This document shows positions 51,364 to 61,700 of a stretch of 64,000 nucleotides of DNA, piece by piece. The DNA is from Eucalyptus grandis. Its lineage: Eukaryota > Streptophyta > Magnoliopsida > Myrtales > Myrtaceae. Every line of letters begins with the position of its first letter. Position 1 is the first letter of the stretch. The DNA is taken from positions 40,208,072-40,272,071 of the forward strand of contig NC_052614.1 in assembly GCF_016545825.1 (NCBI RefSeq), in the 5' to 3' direction. The translations under genes and the position numbers were made by a program. The notes below the pieces were generated by a model. The model did not search any database and had not been told where the DNA came from. It was given only the letters and a program-made list of their open reading frames with translations.

Positions 51364-51555
51364 ATTTTTTTTTTTGATGACCCTAGAACTCCCGTACAGC
51401 CGATAGCTTGTGAGATAAACTAGGAGCGGCGCTAGCCTGGACCCACCACTAGGGCGCCACACTTAAGAATCCATAACAACAGCGTTGGGATTCGATCTCC
51501 TCCCTCCCGGATGAGGGTGAGAGCGCAAAGCCAGCGCTACCGTTGCGGGAGGTGG
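51364..51555 (-). mobile_element. tRNA-derived SINE
   Basis: Read on the - strand it begins CACCTCCCGCAACGGTAGCG with a box A-like GGTAGCGCTGG and a box B-like AGATCGAATCCC about 35 bases on, runs about 180 bases and ends in an A run. TGAATTTTTTTTTT borders it on both sides (51361 and 51557), giving the target duplication. No other copy is visible in this window. Confidence 0.75.
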
Positions 51556-52149
51556 TGAATTTTTTTTTTTTTTTTGTAATAGAAAAAAACCCCAAACTAT
51601 ACTAATTGTTACATATTTAACCCAAATTTTTTATTGTGACTAAAATTCTGCTAGATGATTTTTCAGCCAAAATAATATTGTTTTTATTTTATTTAATTCA
51701 CGTGGGCATCATATTAGCACCATTTGCTTTCTAGCGTTTATGTAGGTAGATTTTTAATGATTCTCATTGATAAAACTCTAATGAAGAGTAATGCATGTAC
51801 AAGTTTGAAATTTTTCGTGTCATACAAAAAAGTTTAGAATAAATGTGTCACTGTGTCATACAAAAATGTTTAGGATTTTTGGTAGCTTTTGCCCTAGGCA
51901 AAATAAATGGACGAGAGTTCTAAAATTTGTCAACAAAGCATAATCAAGTATTAGAACTTTTAAAAAGTGCTATCAAATCTGAAAATTTGTCTAATTGGTC
52001 CAATCGAGTACTTTCGTTAACTATCCCATTTGAGTGATGGGTTTTAGATCTTGATTGTACTTTCATAACATATTTTAAGACTTCCGATACACTTATTCTA
52101 AAAAGAAAAAAGAAAAAAGAAAGATAATATCCAGAGAAAACATGATGAA

Positions 52150-52292
52150 AAGCTATTTGTTTCAAGGTGCATAGGTTGCAAAACTCTACTCCTTCATTCA
52201 AGCATCCCCACCCCAGTCCATTGAGAAGGTGGGAAATCGAACACGTCATCTCTCCCTTCCCAAGTGGGAATGATTGCCACTGGGGCAACCCG
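52150..52292 (-). mobile_element. tRNA-derived SINE (second family)
   Basis: On the - strand: CGGGTTGCCCCAGTGGCAAT with a good box A (TTGCCCCAGTGGC), then box B GTGTTCGATTTCCC about 40 bases later. The T0 unit has uninterrupted sequence at the matching place (near 39780), so it is an insertion. Its 3' end is not sharply defined. Confidence 0.65.
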
Positions 52293-53383
52293 TAGTGATT
52301 AACGAGAATTAGTTATATAGTATTTTTTGTCATATGGATGGACTTCTCTAGGTCTTGTTTTGTAAATCCATATTTTATTCTTTTTGTTAGACACTGGAAT
52401 TTGTGACTTAATCATACAAGAGAGAGATTTCTTATTGTCTCTAGAACTTTATACTAACTACAAGTTTAATTATTGTCACTGTGTGCGTTTGCATTGCGTA
52501 AATATATGAAGATTAAAAAAATTCTAAGATGATCAAATATATGATATATTGCCAAATAGAAATAAATGTGTTGAGAGAAATTCCTCGTTACCTACTCCAC
52601 CTGGCCTTAAGCAGAAAATTTTGTCATAAATCAATTTGTATCTTCTTATTTCTAATTTATGAAGGGTCATGGCCAGCATTGCAAGGAAAAATAATTAAAA
52701 TTTACTCCTAGCCATGCATTTGGTATCTCTTAACACTTCAATTTGCAAAAATAATCGCACCCTTGACTCATGATATTCTCTGAAGTTTGTTTGCATCAGG
52801 AGGACCATATGTTTTTGTCTTTTCGTCAAAATCAGGAGGACCACATGTTAATTGCATAATTATCGTATCATTAGTTATTACCCTTGTAGAAGGTTGTGTT
52901 TTTTTTCCCTAAGTCAATGTGAGTGGAAAATTAATTATAATGACCACTATTATCAGCGTTGAAGAGAGCTACGAGCGGGCATGTATGACGTGCCGGTGGT
53001 ACATTCATGTTTATCCAATCCAAATCTCATGAAGAAATCCCTATTTCTTAAATGTGTCTAAATACCTAGTTTCACTGATTCACTGAACCTAGTCATATCA
53101 TGAATTCATTATCTTAGATTTTTTTTTCTTCCTAGAAAAGTAACCCTCGATTTCCAAAACGCAACCTTAGATTTTCCTTCTTATATTGCTCTAAATGGCG
53201 TGAATAGCAAAGATGCCTCACCCAATGCAGAGACAATTTCCAATTCAAACAAAAGTCAAAGCAATCCTTTCTTCTGTTTTTTTCTTTTTTTGGGTCAGAA
53301 ATCCTTTGTTCTTTGACTAAGCACTTAGACACCTTTTCCTCCTCGCCTAAGCGCAATGCCCAAATACGTGATCCGGGACACCT

Positions 53384-53391
53384 TATATATA
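53384..53391 (+). promoter_or_regulatory. TATA box and ABRE core of PCC13-62 copy 1
   Basis: TATATATA lies 70 bases before the ATG. An ACGTG core (53366-53370), the heart of ABA-response elements, lies just upstream. Both are unchanged in copy 2. Since PCC13-62 genes are ABA/drought-induced in other plants, an ABRE fits, but a single ACGTG is weak proof. Confidence 0.5.
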
Positions 53392-53460
53392 TGCTCACAA
53401 CCAGACTTGAGACTCGCACAACACAAACACTGAAAAGAACAAACACCCAAAGCTTAGGCC

Positions 53461-54699
53461 ATGGCATTCACCAACTTCATGGCCACCACCTCGATGGCTC
53501 TCTTCTACCTCCTCCTCCTCCTCATCCCAAGCTCGAACTGCGCGGACCTCGACTCCCATCACGATCACGAAGTCCCGAAGAGCGATGTGGACCTACTGGA
53601 GTTTCCGCTGAATTTGGAGTACTTTGAGGCAGAGCTCTTCTTGTATGCTTCGTTGGGGTATGGATTGGACAAGGTGGCCCCGAACTTGACCACAGGAGGT
53701 CCATCCCCGCTGGAGCTAGGGCTGCCAACTTGGGTCCTCTCATCAAGGATATCATCTTGCAATTTGCTTACCAAGAAGTCGGTCATTTGAAGTGAGTTTC
53801 TTTAGAGATGTCATATGGTTTGATTTTGGAGTGCAAAATCAAACCTTTTTGTTATTTATTTTGCGAACTTTGATAGTCATTCTCATTTGTTTTATGTTAG
53901 AGAGGAACACGATGCTAACTCTCATTTGCCGACCTAGACTTTCCTTTGCTGATGACCAAATCACGAGTCCTTTTCTTTTTCTTTTTTTTTGAATCAATGT
54001 AGGGCCATCAAGAAGACAAAGTGAAGGGTTTCCAAGGCCGCTGCTGAATTTGTCTGCGGATTCATTTGCCCAAGTGGTAGACAAAGCATTTGGGTATGCT
54101 TTGAAGCCTCCATTCGACCCATATGCCAATGAACTTAACTTCTTGCTTGCCTCCTATCTGGTCCCTTATGTTGGCCTCACAGGCTATGTTGGAGCAAACT
54201 CCAAGCTCCAAGGCTCTGTCTCCAAAAGGGTATAGCGAACAATCTCTACATGTTAATCTTCTTTGTCAAATTCTAGTGAGCTACCTATGAATCCTTGCGC
54301 CCGTCTTGTGAATGCTTTTCAGCTTGTCGCGGGCCTTCTCGGCGTCGAATCAGTCGGGATGCGGTGATCCGAGCCCTTCTATACGAGCGGGCGCACAAGA
54401 AAGTCGAGCCATATGAGATAATCGTGGCGGAGTTCACAAATAGGTTTTCGGAGCTGAGGGACAGACTTGGGCATGACGGGCTTAAGGACGAGGGCCTCGT
54501 GTACCCCCGTCACCTAGGTGCCGAGGGGAAGATCGAGGGGAACGTGCTCGCGGGCGATGTATACTCGGTCGCGTACGACCGAACGCCGGAGGAGATACTG
54601 AGGATCGTCTATGGGAGCGGCGATGCGAGAGTCCCGGGAGGATTCTATCCCAAAGGAGGGGATGGTGGCATTGCTAGGTCTTATCTCCGGTCGGTGTAG
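53461..54699 (+). pseudogene. Desiccation-related protein PCC13-62 (ferritin-like), copy 1, frameshifted
   Basis: PCC13-62 proteins are secreted, ferritin-like desiccation proteins first known from resurrection plants; their activity is unclear. Exons: 53461-53791, 54003-54229, 54323-54699. Signal peptide (SMALFYLLLLLIPSSNCA), DVDLLEFPLNLEYFEAELFL, FAYQEVGHL, FDPYANELNFLLASYLVPYVGLTGY, AVIRALLYERA and GSGDARVPGGFYPKGG are all family hallmarks. Corrected length is about 312 aa, as in the family. Lesions: one base missing near 53709, a shift near 54019 (ACAAAGTGA, shared with copy 2, giving a stop), one G missing near 54026, one base missing near 54353. Copy 2 is intact at three of these four sites. 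The stretch from 54356 to the stop is open. Either a pseudogene or a poorly polished gene. Confidence 0.85.
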
Positions 54700-55077
54700 A
54701 TGATTGTGATAATCGATGAAAAATTTGTGACTTTTGATTGTGCTCCCGATCTTTCAAATGGACTTCTGTACATATCATGCCGGGAGCCTTCAGCAAATTA
54801 AAATAATGAATATTATGTTTCTAAATTCCTCCTCAGTTGATTCCCCTTCTCAAATCCCGTCTTACCTAGGTTGATGTGATAAGTGAGGACAACTTCGATT
54901 TTGATTTTCAATGATTGCACCCAGTTCATCAATTTTGCCCGATTAGTTGTACGAGGATCATCAGAATTTTCAAAGGATCGAAAGTAGGGATTACATGAAA
55001 TGTTACTGAAAGAAAAATTATGAAAAGATATAAAAAAATTTATATAGATTTCTTCATCTATCCTATACATTATATTT
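54700..55077. other. 3' flank of PCC13-62 copy 1
   Basis: AT-rich, no gene. 54880-55070 resembles 43880-44020 in T1, showing the older relation of the units. Confidence 0.6.
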
Positions 55078-56131
55078 AGGAGAATTACCAAAAAAGTCAT
55101 AAACTTACTGCAATCGTGTCAATTTAGTCTTAAACTTTTCTTTTTTGCTAGTTTAGTCTTAAACCTTTTACAATTATGCCAATTCAGTCCATCTAGCTAA
55201 AATTGACTGGCCGATGCCGACGTGGACGCCCGGCTAGGGATAATTGGGCGGCGAACGCTGATGTGGCAAATTTGTAATTTTTTTTTTCGAATTTTTAAAA
55301 AAATTCTTCTTTTTTTTCTCATCTTCTCCTTCCTCCGGCTAGCCGGCGCCAGCCAAAGGCTAAGATCAGTGAGGTCAACCTTGCCTGCCATTGGTGAGGC
55401 TCGCCCCCGCAGGCCATTGGCGAAGGTGAACCTTACCTAGTGACGACAAGGCCGTCGTCGCCACATTTGATGAGGTCGAGCCTCGCCATCCCTGGGTGAG
55501 GAGCCTCGCCGGCCACCAGCTAGGTCGACCCTCGCCTTGGCTGTGCAAGGCCCCACCAAATTTGGCGAGGCTCGGCCTCGCCCAACCAAGGCAAGGGTCG
55601 ACCTCGCCATCCATGGCAAGGTCAACCCTCGCCAACCACCAGCGAGGTCGACCCTCGTCTTGGTGGGGCGAGGCTAAGCCTCGCCAAATCTAGTAGGGCC
55701 TCGCCCAACCAAGGCAAGGGTTGACCTCATTGATGGCCAGCAAGGCTCCTCGCCAGATGTGGCGACAACGGCCATGCCGTCATTAGGCGAGGCTTGCCTC
55801 TGCCAATGGCCAGCGAGGGTGAGCCTCGCTAGTGGCTGGCGGGGGCTAGCCTCGCTAGTGGCCAGTGATGCTGACCTCATCGGCCAGAGGAAGGAGAAGG
55901 TGGGAAAAAAAAGAAATAAAGAAATAAAAAGTTCAAAAAAAAAATATTAAAAAATTGCCACATCAGCATTCGCGGCTAGCATCCACGTTAACGTCGGCCG
56001 GCAAATTTTGGTCAGATGGACTAAATTGGCACAATTATAAAAGGTTTAGGACTAAATTGGCCAAAAAAAAAAAGTTTATGACTGAATTGACACAATTGCA
56101 ATAGGTTTAGGACTTTTTTGGTAATTCTCCC
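55078..56131. mobile_element. MULE-type MITE with GC-rich core, copy in T2
   Basis: The left end AGGAGAATTACCAAAAAAGTC is mirrored at the right (reverse complement GGGAGAATTACCAAAAAAGTC); the arms extend about 150 bases (AATTTAGTCTTAAAC and its mirror). The 9-bp flanks ATTATATTT and ATTATATAT agree at eight of nine. T1 has the empty site ATGATATAT at 44852-44860. The core (about 55340-55890) is a GC-rich array of GCGAGGCTCGCC-like phrases that yields long but meaningless open frames on both strands. Confidence 0.88.
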
Positions 56132-56240
56132 ATTATATATAGCACTAGGGTATTGTCACAATTTGACCCAGATAGAGGTGGGGACGGATGTGTCAAGTCC
56201 TAATGGACTCAGGGCCAACATGAGGAACTAGGTCGGGGCC

Positions 56241-56516
56241 TTATCTCTTGGGAGGTCTCTCATCATCTACATCATTGTCCTCAGAATCCCCCTCCTCCGC
56301 GTCTCTAACTGCCCTCTTCCTCTTTGTGGGCGGATCCTCAGCCTTCCCACGACCATCTTCATCTACCTCCCCCTCTTCTGCCACTCCATCTTCTTCATCA
56401 TTCGCCTCATTGTCTTCCTCAATGTCTTCTTCTTGCTCTAACCCATTCTCATGTTGCTCCAGGTAATCGTTGTTGTCTTCATGCTCGTCCTCGGTGCAAT
56501 TGAGAGGCCAAACCAC
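56241..56516 (-). pseudogene. Fragment of an acidic-protein gene, copy 2
   Basis: Best-preserved copy on the - strand: about 90 residues, rich in Glu and Asp (EQEEDIEEDNEANDEEDG), then KAEDPPTKRKR and a closing DVDDERPPKR. A TAG lies just upstream in the same frame; in the T3 copy that frame stays open for about 35 more codons. I do not recognise the source family; the pattern suggests the tail of an acidic nuclear protein. Confidence 0.5.
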
Positions 56517-57165
56517 ATACCGTGCTCCACTATCCTCCTACAATTCCATTCCCAACATTATTAAGATATCTTTAGGACTTACAAAGATGCCGTTCAATGA
56601 GATCACAGGCCAAAGAAACAAGAGCTTTCAGATATATCTTGAGAGAAGAAAACATAACTGGATCAGGTGATATAGAATTAACAACAAAAGTAATCTGTGT
56701 CGGGGTTCTTTTAGGGGCCCCTTTACTCTAAATGCCTAAAGCAATAATCTCCTTAAGTGGGTTCATAGTTAAAAATAAAGATAGGGAAAATGACATAAAT
56801 AATCATTGAAGTTTAACTCAATTTGACATTCATTTCTTAACTTTGTATAAGTCGAGTCATTTTATGGGTTATTTGTTATTGTGGTTTTATTAATTCGCTA
56901 TCATATACTAACTTTCTCTTATTCTTTAGTGTGAATCAATACAAAAATTGAACATTATATGCAATTCTTTAAGATCTTATAGTTGAAACAATAATTTTAT
57001 CCAACTAACATATACACAAAAAGAATTTAAAGCGAGTTAGATGGATATGGAATTCCTTTGGTTAGATTAAATATGGAAATGTTTTACTAATATTGACCGA
57101 GTAGGGTATAGGTAATTAAATTTGTATTATATATAAATGGGTTAAAACGGGGTTAAATAAATCAA
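56517..57165. other. T2 flank without genes
   Basis: Matches 48770-49280 in T1 and 61700-62260 in T3. AT-rich; nothing further seen. Confidence 0.6.
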
Positions 57166-57474
57166 GGGTTAATACCTTGAAAAACCCCAAATTGGTACAA
57201 TTGTGACAAATTTATCCCAAACTATTTTTTTGACCACCAAAAATCCAAAACTGGTATACCTTTGACAAGTTTACCATAAACTAGTACACTTGTGACAAAT
57301 TTACTCTCTGTTAGTTTTTGTTAAATTTTTTTCTCAAATTATTAAGTTAAATGACACGTGACAAGGTAAATTTGTCACAGGTATACCAGTTTGGGGTTTT
57401 TCATGATCAAAAAAATAGTTTGGGGTAAATTTGTCACAAATGTACCGGTTTGGAGTTTTTCAAGTTATTAACCC
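57166..57474. mobile_element. MULE-type MITE of 309 bp
   Basis: The ends GGGTTAATACCTTGAAAAAC and (mirror) GGGTTAATAACTTGAAAAAC form inverted repeats of over 60 bases. Flanks ATAAATCAA and AAAAATCAA match at eight of nine bases. T1 carries the uninterrupted sequence (TAAATAGATCAATTTAAATC, near 49276), so the insertion is confirmed within the window. Confidence 0.88.
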
Positions 57475-58682
57475 AAAAATCAATTTAGATCGAACCATTT
57501 TCGACTCAATCTACTCATTTGACAATCGTACCTATCGGTTATGTGTACTTGTCATGACCTCATATGAGTTATTCACTTCTTTATTTTTGGGCTTGATGTC
57601 AAGAGGGGTCGACGGTAACTTTATTGTAAATGGAGAAAGAAAGAAATAATTGATTAATCCATATTTTTAAATTTTTTTATTCTTTTTGTTAGACACTAGA
57701 ATTTGTGGCTTAATCAAACAACAGAGAGATTTCTTATTGTCTCTAGAACTTTCTACTAACTACAAGTTTAGTTATTGTCATTGTATACGTTTCTATTGCG
57801 TAACTATGTGAAGATTAAAAAATTCTATGATGATCGAATATATGATATATTGCCAAATAGAAATAAATGTGTCGAGGGAAATTCCTCGTTACCTGCTCCA
57901 CCCGGCCTTAAGAAGATAATTTCGTCATAAATCAATTTGTATATACTTATTTCTAATTTATGAAGGGTCATGGCCAGCATTGTAAGGAAAAATAATTAAA
58001 ATTTACTCCTAGCCATGCATTTGGTATCTCTTAACACTTCAATTTGCAAAAATAATCGCACCCTTGACTCATGATATTCTCTGAAGTTTGTTTGCATCGG
58101 GAGGACCATATGTTTTTGTCTTTTCGTCAAAATCAGGAGGACCACATGTTAATTGCATAATTATCGTATCATTAGTTATTACCCTTGTAGAAGGTTGTGT
58201 TTTTTTTTTTTCCCTAAGTCAATGTGAGTGGAAAATTAATTATAATGACCACTATTATCAGCGTTGAAGAGAGCTACGAGCGGGCATGTATGACGTGCCG
58301 GTGGTACATTCATGTTTATCCAATCCAAATCTCATGAAGAAATCCCTATTTCTTAAATGTGTCTAAATACCTAGTTTCACGATTCACCGAACCTAGTCAT
58401 ATCATGAATTCATTATCTTAGATTTTTTTCTTCCTAGAAAAGTAACCCTCGATTTCCAAAACGCAACCTTAGATTTTCCTTCTTATATTGCTCTAAATGG
58501 CGTGAATAGCAAAGATGCCTCACCCAATGCAGAGACAATTTCCAATTCAAACAAAAGTCAAAGCAATCCTTTCTTCTGTTTTTTTTTTTTGGGTCAAAAA
58601 TCCTTTGTTCTTTGACTAAGCACTTAGACACCTTTTCCTCCTCGCCTAAGCGCAATGCCCAAATACGTGATCCGGGACACCT

Positions 58683-58690
58683 TATATATA
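58683..58690 (+). promoter_or_regulatory. TATA box and ABRE core of PCC13-62 copy 2
   Basis: TATATATA 70 bases before the ATG with ACGTG at 58665-58669, the same layout as copy 1. Confidence 0.5.
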
Positions 58691-58759
58691 TGCTCACAAC
58701 CAGACTTGAGACTCGCACAACACAAACACTGAAAAGAACAAACACCCAAAGCTTAGGCC

Positions 58760-60004
58760 ATGGCATTCACCAACTTCATGGCCACCACCTCGATGGCTCT
58801 CTTCTACCTCCTCCTCCTCCTCATCCCAAGCTCGAACTGCGCGGACCTCGACTCCCATCACGATCACGAAGTCCCGAAGAGCGATGTGGACCTACTGGAG
58901 TTTCCGCTGAATTTGGAGTACTTTGAGGCGAGCTCTTCTTGTATGCCTCGTTGGGGTATGGATTGGACAAGGTGGCCCCGAACTTGACCCTGGGAGGTCC
59001 ATCCCCAGTTGGAGCTAGGGCTGCCAACTTGGGTCCTCTCATCAAGGATATCATCTTGCAATTTGCTTACCAAGAAGTCGGTCATTTGAAGTGAGTTTCT
59101 TTAGAGATGTCATATGGTTTGATTTTGGAGTGCAAAATCAAACCTTTTTTGTTATTTATTTTGCGAACTTTGATAGTCATTCTCATTTGTTTTATGTTAG
59201 AGAGGAACACTGATGCTAACTCTCATTTGCCGACCTAGACTTTCCTTTCTTTGCGATGACCAAATCACGAGTCCTTTTTCTTTTTCTTTTTTTTTGAATC
59301 AATGTAGGGCCATCAAGAAGACAAAGTGAAGGGGTTTCCAAGGCCGCTGCTGAATTTGTCTGCGGATTCATTTGCCCAAGTGGTAGACAAAGCATTTGGG
59401 TATGCTTTGAAGCCTCCATTCGACCCATATGCCAATGAACTTAACTTCTTGCTTGCCTCCTATCTGGTCCCTTATGTTGGCCTCACGAGCTATGTTGGAG
59501 CAAACTCCAAGCTCCAAGGCTCTGTCTCCAAAAGGGTATAGCGAACAATCTCTACATGTTAATCTTCTTTGTCAAATTCTAGTGAGCTACCTATGAATCC
59601 TTGCGCCCGTCTTGTGAATGCTTTTCAGCTTGTCGCGGGCCTTCTCGGCGTCGAATCAGGTCAGGATGCAGTGATCCGAGCCCTTCTATACGAGCGGGCG
59701 CACAAGAAAGTCGAGCCATATGAGATAATCGTGGCGGAGTTCACAAATAGGTTTTCGGAGCCGAGGGACAGACTTGGGCATGACGGGCTTAAGGACGAGG
59801 CCTCGTCGTACCCCGTCACCTAGGTGCCGAGGGGAAGATCGAGGGGAACGTGCTCGCGGGCGATGTATACTCGGTCGCGTACGACCGAACGCCGGAGGAG
59901 ATGCGAGGATCGTCTATGGGAGCGGCGATGCGAGAGTCCCGGGAGGATTCTATCCCAAAGGAGGGGATGGTGGCATTGCTAGGTCTTATCTCCGGTCGGT
60001 GTAG
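58760..60004 (+). pseudogene. Desiccation-related protein PCC13-62 (ferritin-like), copy 2, frameshifted
   Basis: Same structure as copy 1: exons 58760-59090, 59308-59535, 59629-60004. Signal peptide, LEFPLNLEYFEA, FAYQEVGHL, PFDPYANELNFLLASYLVPY, ESGQDAVIRALLYERA and the VPGGFYPKGG tail are recognisable. Lesions: one base missing near 58929 (copy 1 is good there), the shared ACAAAGTGA shift near 59323, several indels near 59800-59815 ending in a stop, and one base missing near 59902. It is intact at the three remaining lesion sites of copy 1. Neither copy gives an uninterrupted product as assembled. Confidence 0.83.
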
Positions 60005-60384
60005 ATGATTGTGATAATCGATGAAAAATTTGTGACTTTTGATTGTGCTCCCGATCTTTCAAATGGACTTCTGTACATATCATGCCGGAGCCTTCAGCAA
60101 ATTAAAATAATGAATATTATGTTTCTAAATTCCTCCTCGCTTGATTCCCCTTCTCAAATCCCGTCTTACCTAGGTTGATGTGATAAGTGAGGACAACTTC
60201 GATTTTGATTTTCAATGATTGCACCCAGTTCATCAATTTTGCCCCGATTAGTTGTACGAGGATCATTAGAATTTTCAAAGGATCGAAAGTAGGGATTACA
60301 TGAAATGTTACTGAAAGAAAAAAATTATGAAAAGATATAAAAAAATTTATATAGATTTCTTCATCTATCCTATACATTATATTT
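60005..60384. other. 3' flank of PCC13-62 copy 2
   Basis: Nearly identical to 54700-55077; no gene. Confidence 0.6.
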
Positions 60385-61318
60385 AGGAGAATTACCAAAA
60401 AAGTCATAAACTTCTTCAATGGAGTCAATTTAGTCTTAAACTTTTTTTTTTTGTTTCTAGTTTAGTCTTAAACATTTTACAATTATGCCAATTCAGCCCA
60501 TTCAGCAAAAATTGGCCAGCCAATGCCAACGTGGACGCCGGCCAGGGATAGCTAGGCGGCGAACGCTGATTTAGCAATTTTTTAATTTTTTTTTTTAATA
60601 TTTGATTTTTTTCTTTTCTTTTCTCACCTTCTCCTTCCTCTAGCCGGCCGGCGCTAGCCGAGGCGAGGGTTGGCAAGGTCAACCTTGCCGGCCATTAGCG
60701 AGGCTCACCCTCGCTGGCCACTAGTGAAGGCGAGCCTCACCTAGCGACAGCGAGGCCGCCGTTGCCACATCTGGCGAGGTCGAGCCTCGCCGGCCACTAA
60801 TGAGGTCGACCCTCACCTTGGTTGGGGAGGCCAAGCCTCACCAGATCTAGCGGGGCCTCGCCCAACCAAGGTGAGGGTCAACCTCATTGGTGGTCGGCGA
60901 GGCTCCTCACCGAGATGTGGCGGCGACGGCCTTGCCGTCGGCCGGGTGAGGCTTGCCTCCGCTAATGGCCGGCGGGGTGAGCCTCGCTAGTGGTCTGGCG
61001 TGGGCTAGTCTTGCTAGTGACCGGTGAAGCCGATCTCGCTGGCCGAGAGGAAGGAGAAGGTGGAAAAAAAGAAGAAATAAAGAAATAAAAAGTTCAAAAA
61101 ATATTTAAAAATACGAAAAAAAAATTTAAAAATTGTCACATCGCATTTATCGGCTAGCTATCCCCGGCCAACATCCATGTCGGTGTCGGCCGGCAAATTT
61201 TGGTCGATGGAGTGAATTGGCACAATTATAAAAGATTGGACTAAATTTACCAAAAAAAAAGTTTAGGACTAAATTGACACAATTGTAATAGGTTTATGAC
61301 TTTTTTGGTAATTCTCCC
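60385..61318. mobile_element. MULE-type MITE with GC-rich core, copy in T3
   Basis: Same position, ends and 9-bp flanks (60376-60384, 61319-61327) as the element at 55078-56131, so it was present before T2 and T3 separated. About 120 bases of the GC-rich core are missing compared with the T2 copy. Confidence 0.87.
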
Positions 61319-61449
61319 ATTATATATAGCACCAAAATATTGTCACAATTTGACCCAAATAGAGGTGGGGGCGGATGTGTCAAGTCCTAATGGGCTCCCT
61401 ACCAACACAAGGAACTAGGTCTGGGCCTTATCTCTCGGGAGGTCTCTCA

Positions 61450-61700
61450 TCATCTACATCACTGTCCTCAGAACCCTCCTCCTCCACGTCTCTAACTGCC
61501 CTCTTCCTCTTTGTGGGCGGATCCTCAGCCTTCCCACGGCCATCTTCATCTACCTCCCCCTCTTCGCCACTCCATCTTCTTCTTCATCCCCCTCATCGTC
61601 TTCCTCAATGTCTTCTTCTTGCTCCAACCCATTCTCATGTTGCTCCAGTAATCGTTGTTGTCTTCATGCTCGTCCTCGGCGCAATTGAGAGGTTAAACCA
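61450..61700 (-). pseudogene. Fragment of an acidic-protein gene, copy 3
   Basis: Matches the fragment at 56241-56516 with further indels that break the acidic frame. Just upstream on the - strand (about 61690-61800) the frame stays open and reads ISLNGIFVSPKDIL and MLGMELREDSRARYVVWPLN, hinting at a real exon in the source gene. Family unknown. Confidence 0.45.

Larger units (their letters stand above)
49513..51894. mobile_element. MULE-type MITE split by a LINE and a SINE
   Basis: The left end GGGCAAAAAGCCAC and the right end (reverse complement GGGCAAAAGCTACC) form inverted repeats that continue inward (ACCCTCAAACTGTC...ACATTTA against its mirror). Flanks TAGAAAAAT and TAGGCAAAAT fit a 9-10 bp duplication, and T0 has the empty site TGGAAACAAT at 39525-39534. 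Without its two guests the MITE is about 430 bases. Confidence 0.7.
52360..57655. repeat. Old repeated block, unit T2 (PCC13-62 copy 1)
   Basis: Direct copy of T3 with a period of 5299 bases between the two start codons. Contains a conserved promoter region, a frameshifted PCC13-62 gene, a MITE of about 1.05 kb, an acidic-protein fragment and a second MITE. It joins T3 at about 57655, where the segment equivalent to 49465-52360 of T1 is missing. Confidence 0.85.

Noticed and set aside
55375..55880. Several overlapping open frames on both strands
   Set aside because: They come from the GC-rich repetitive core of a MITE; composition explains the lack of stops.
56248..56466. Ser/Pro-rich + strand frame
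   Set aside because: Antisense shadow of the acidic-protein fragment on the - strand.
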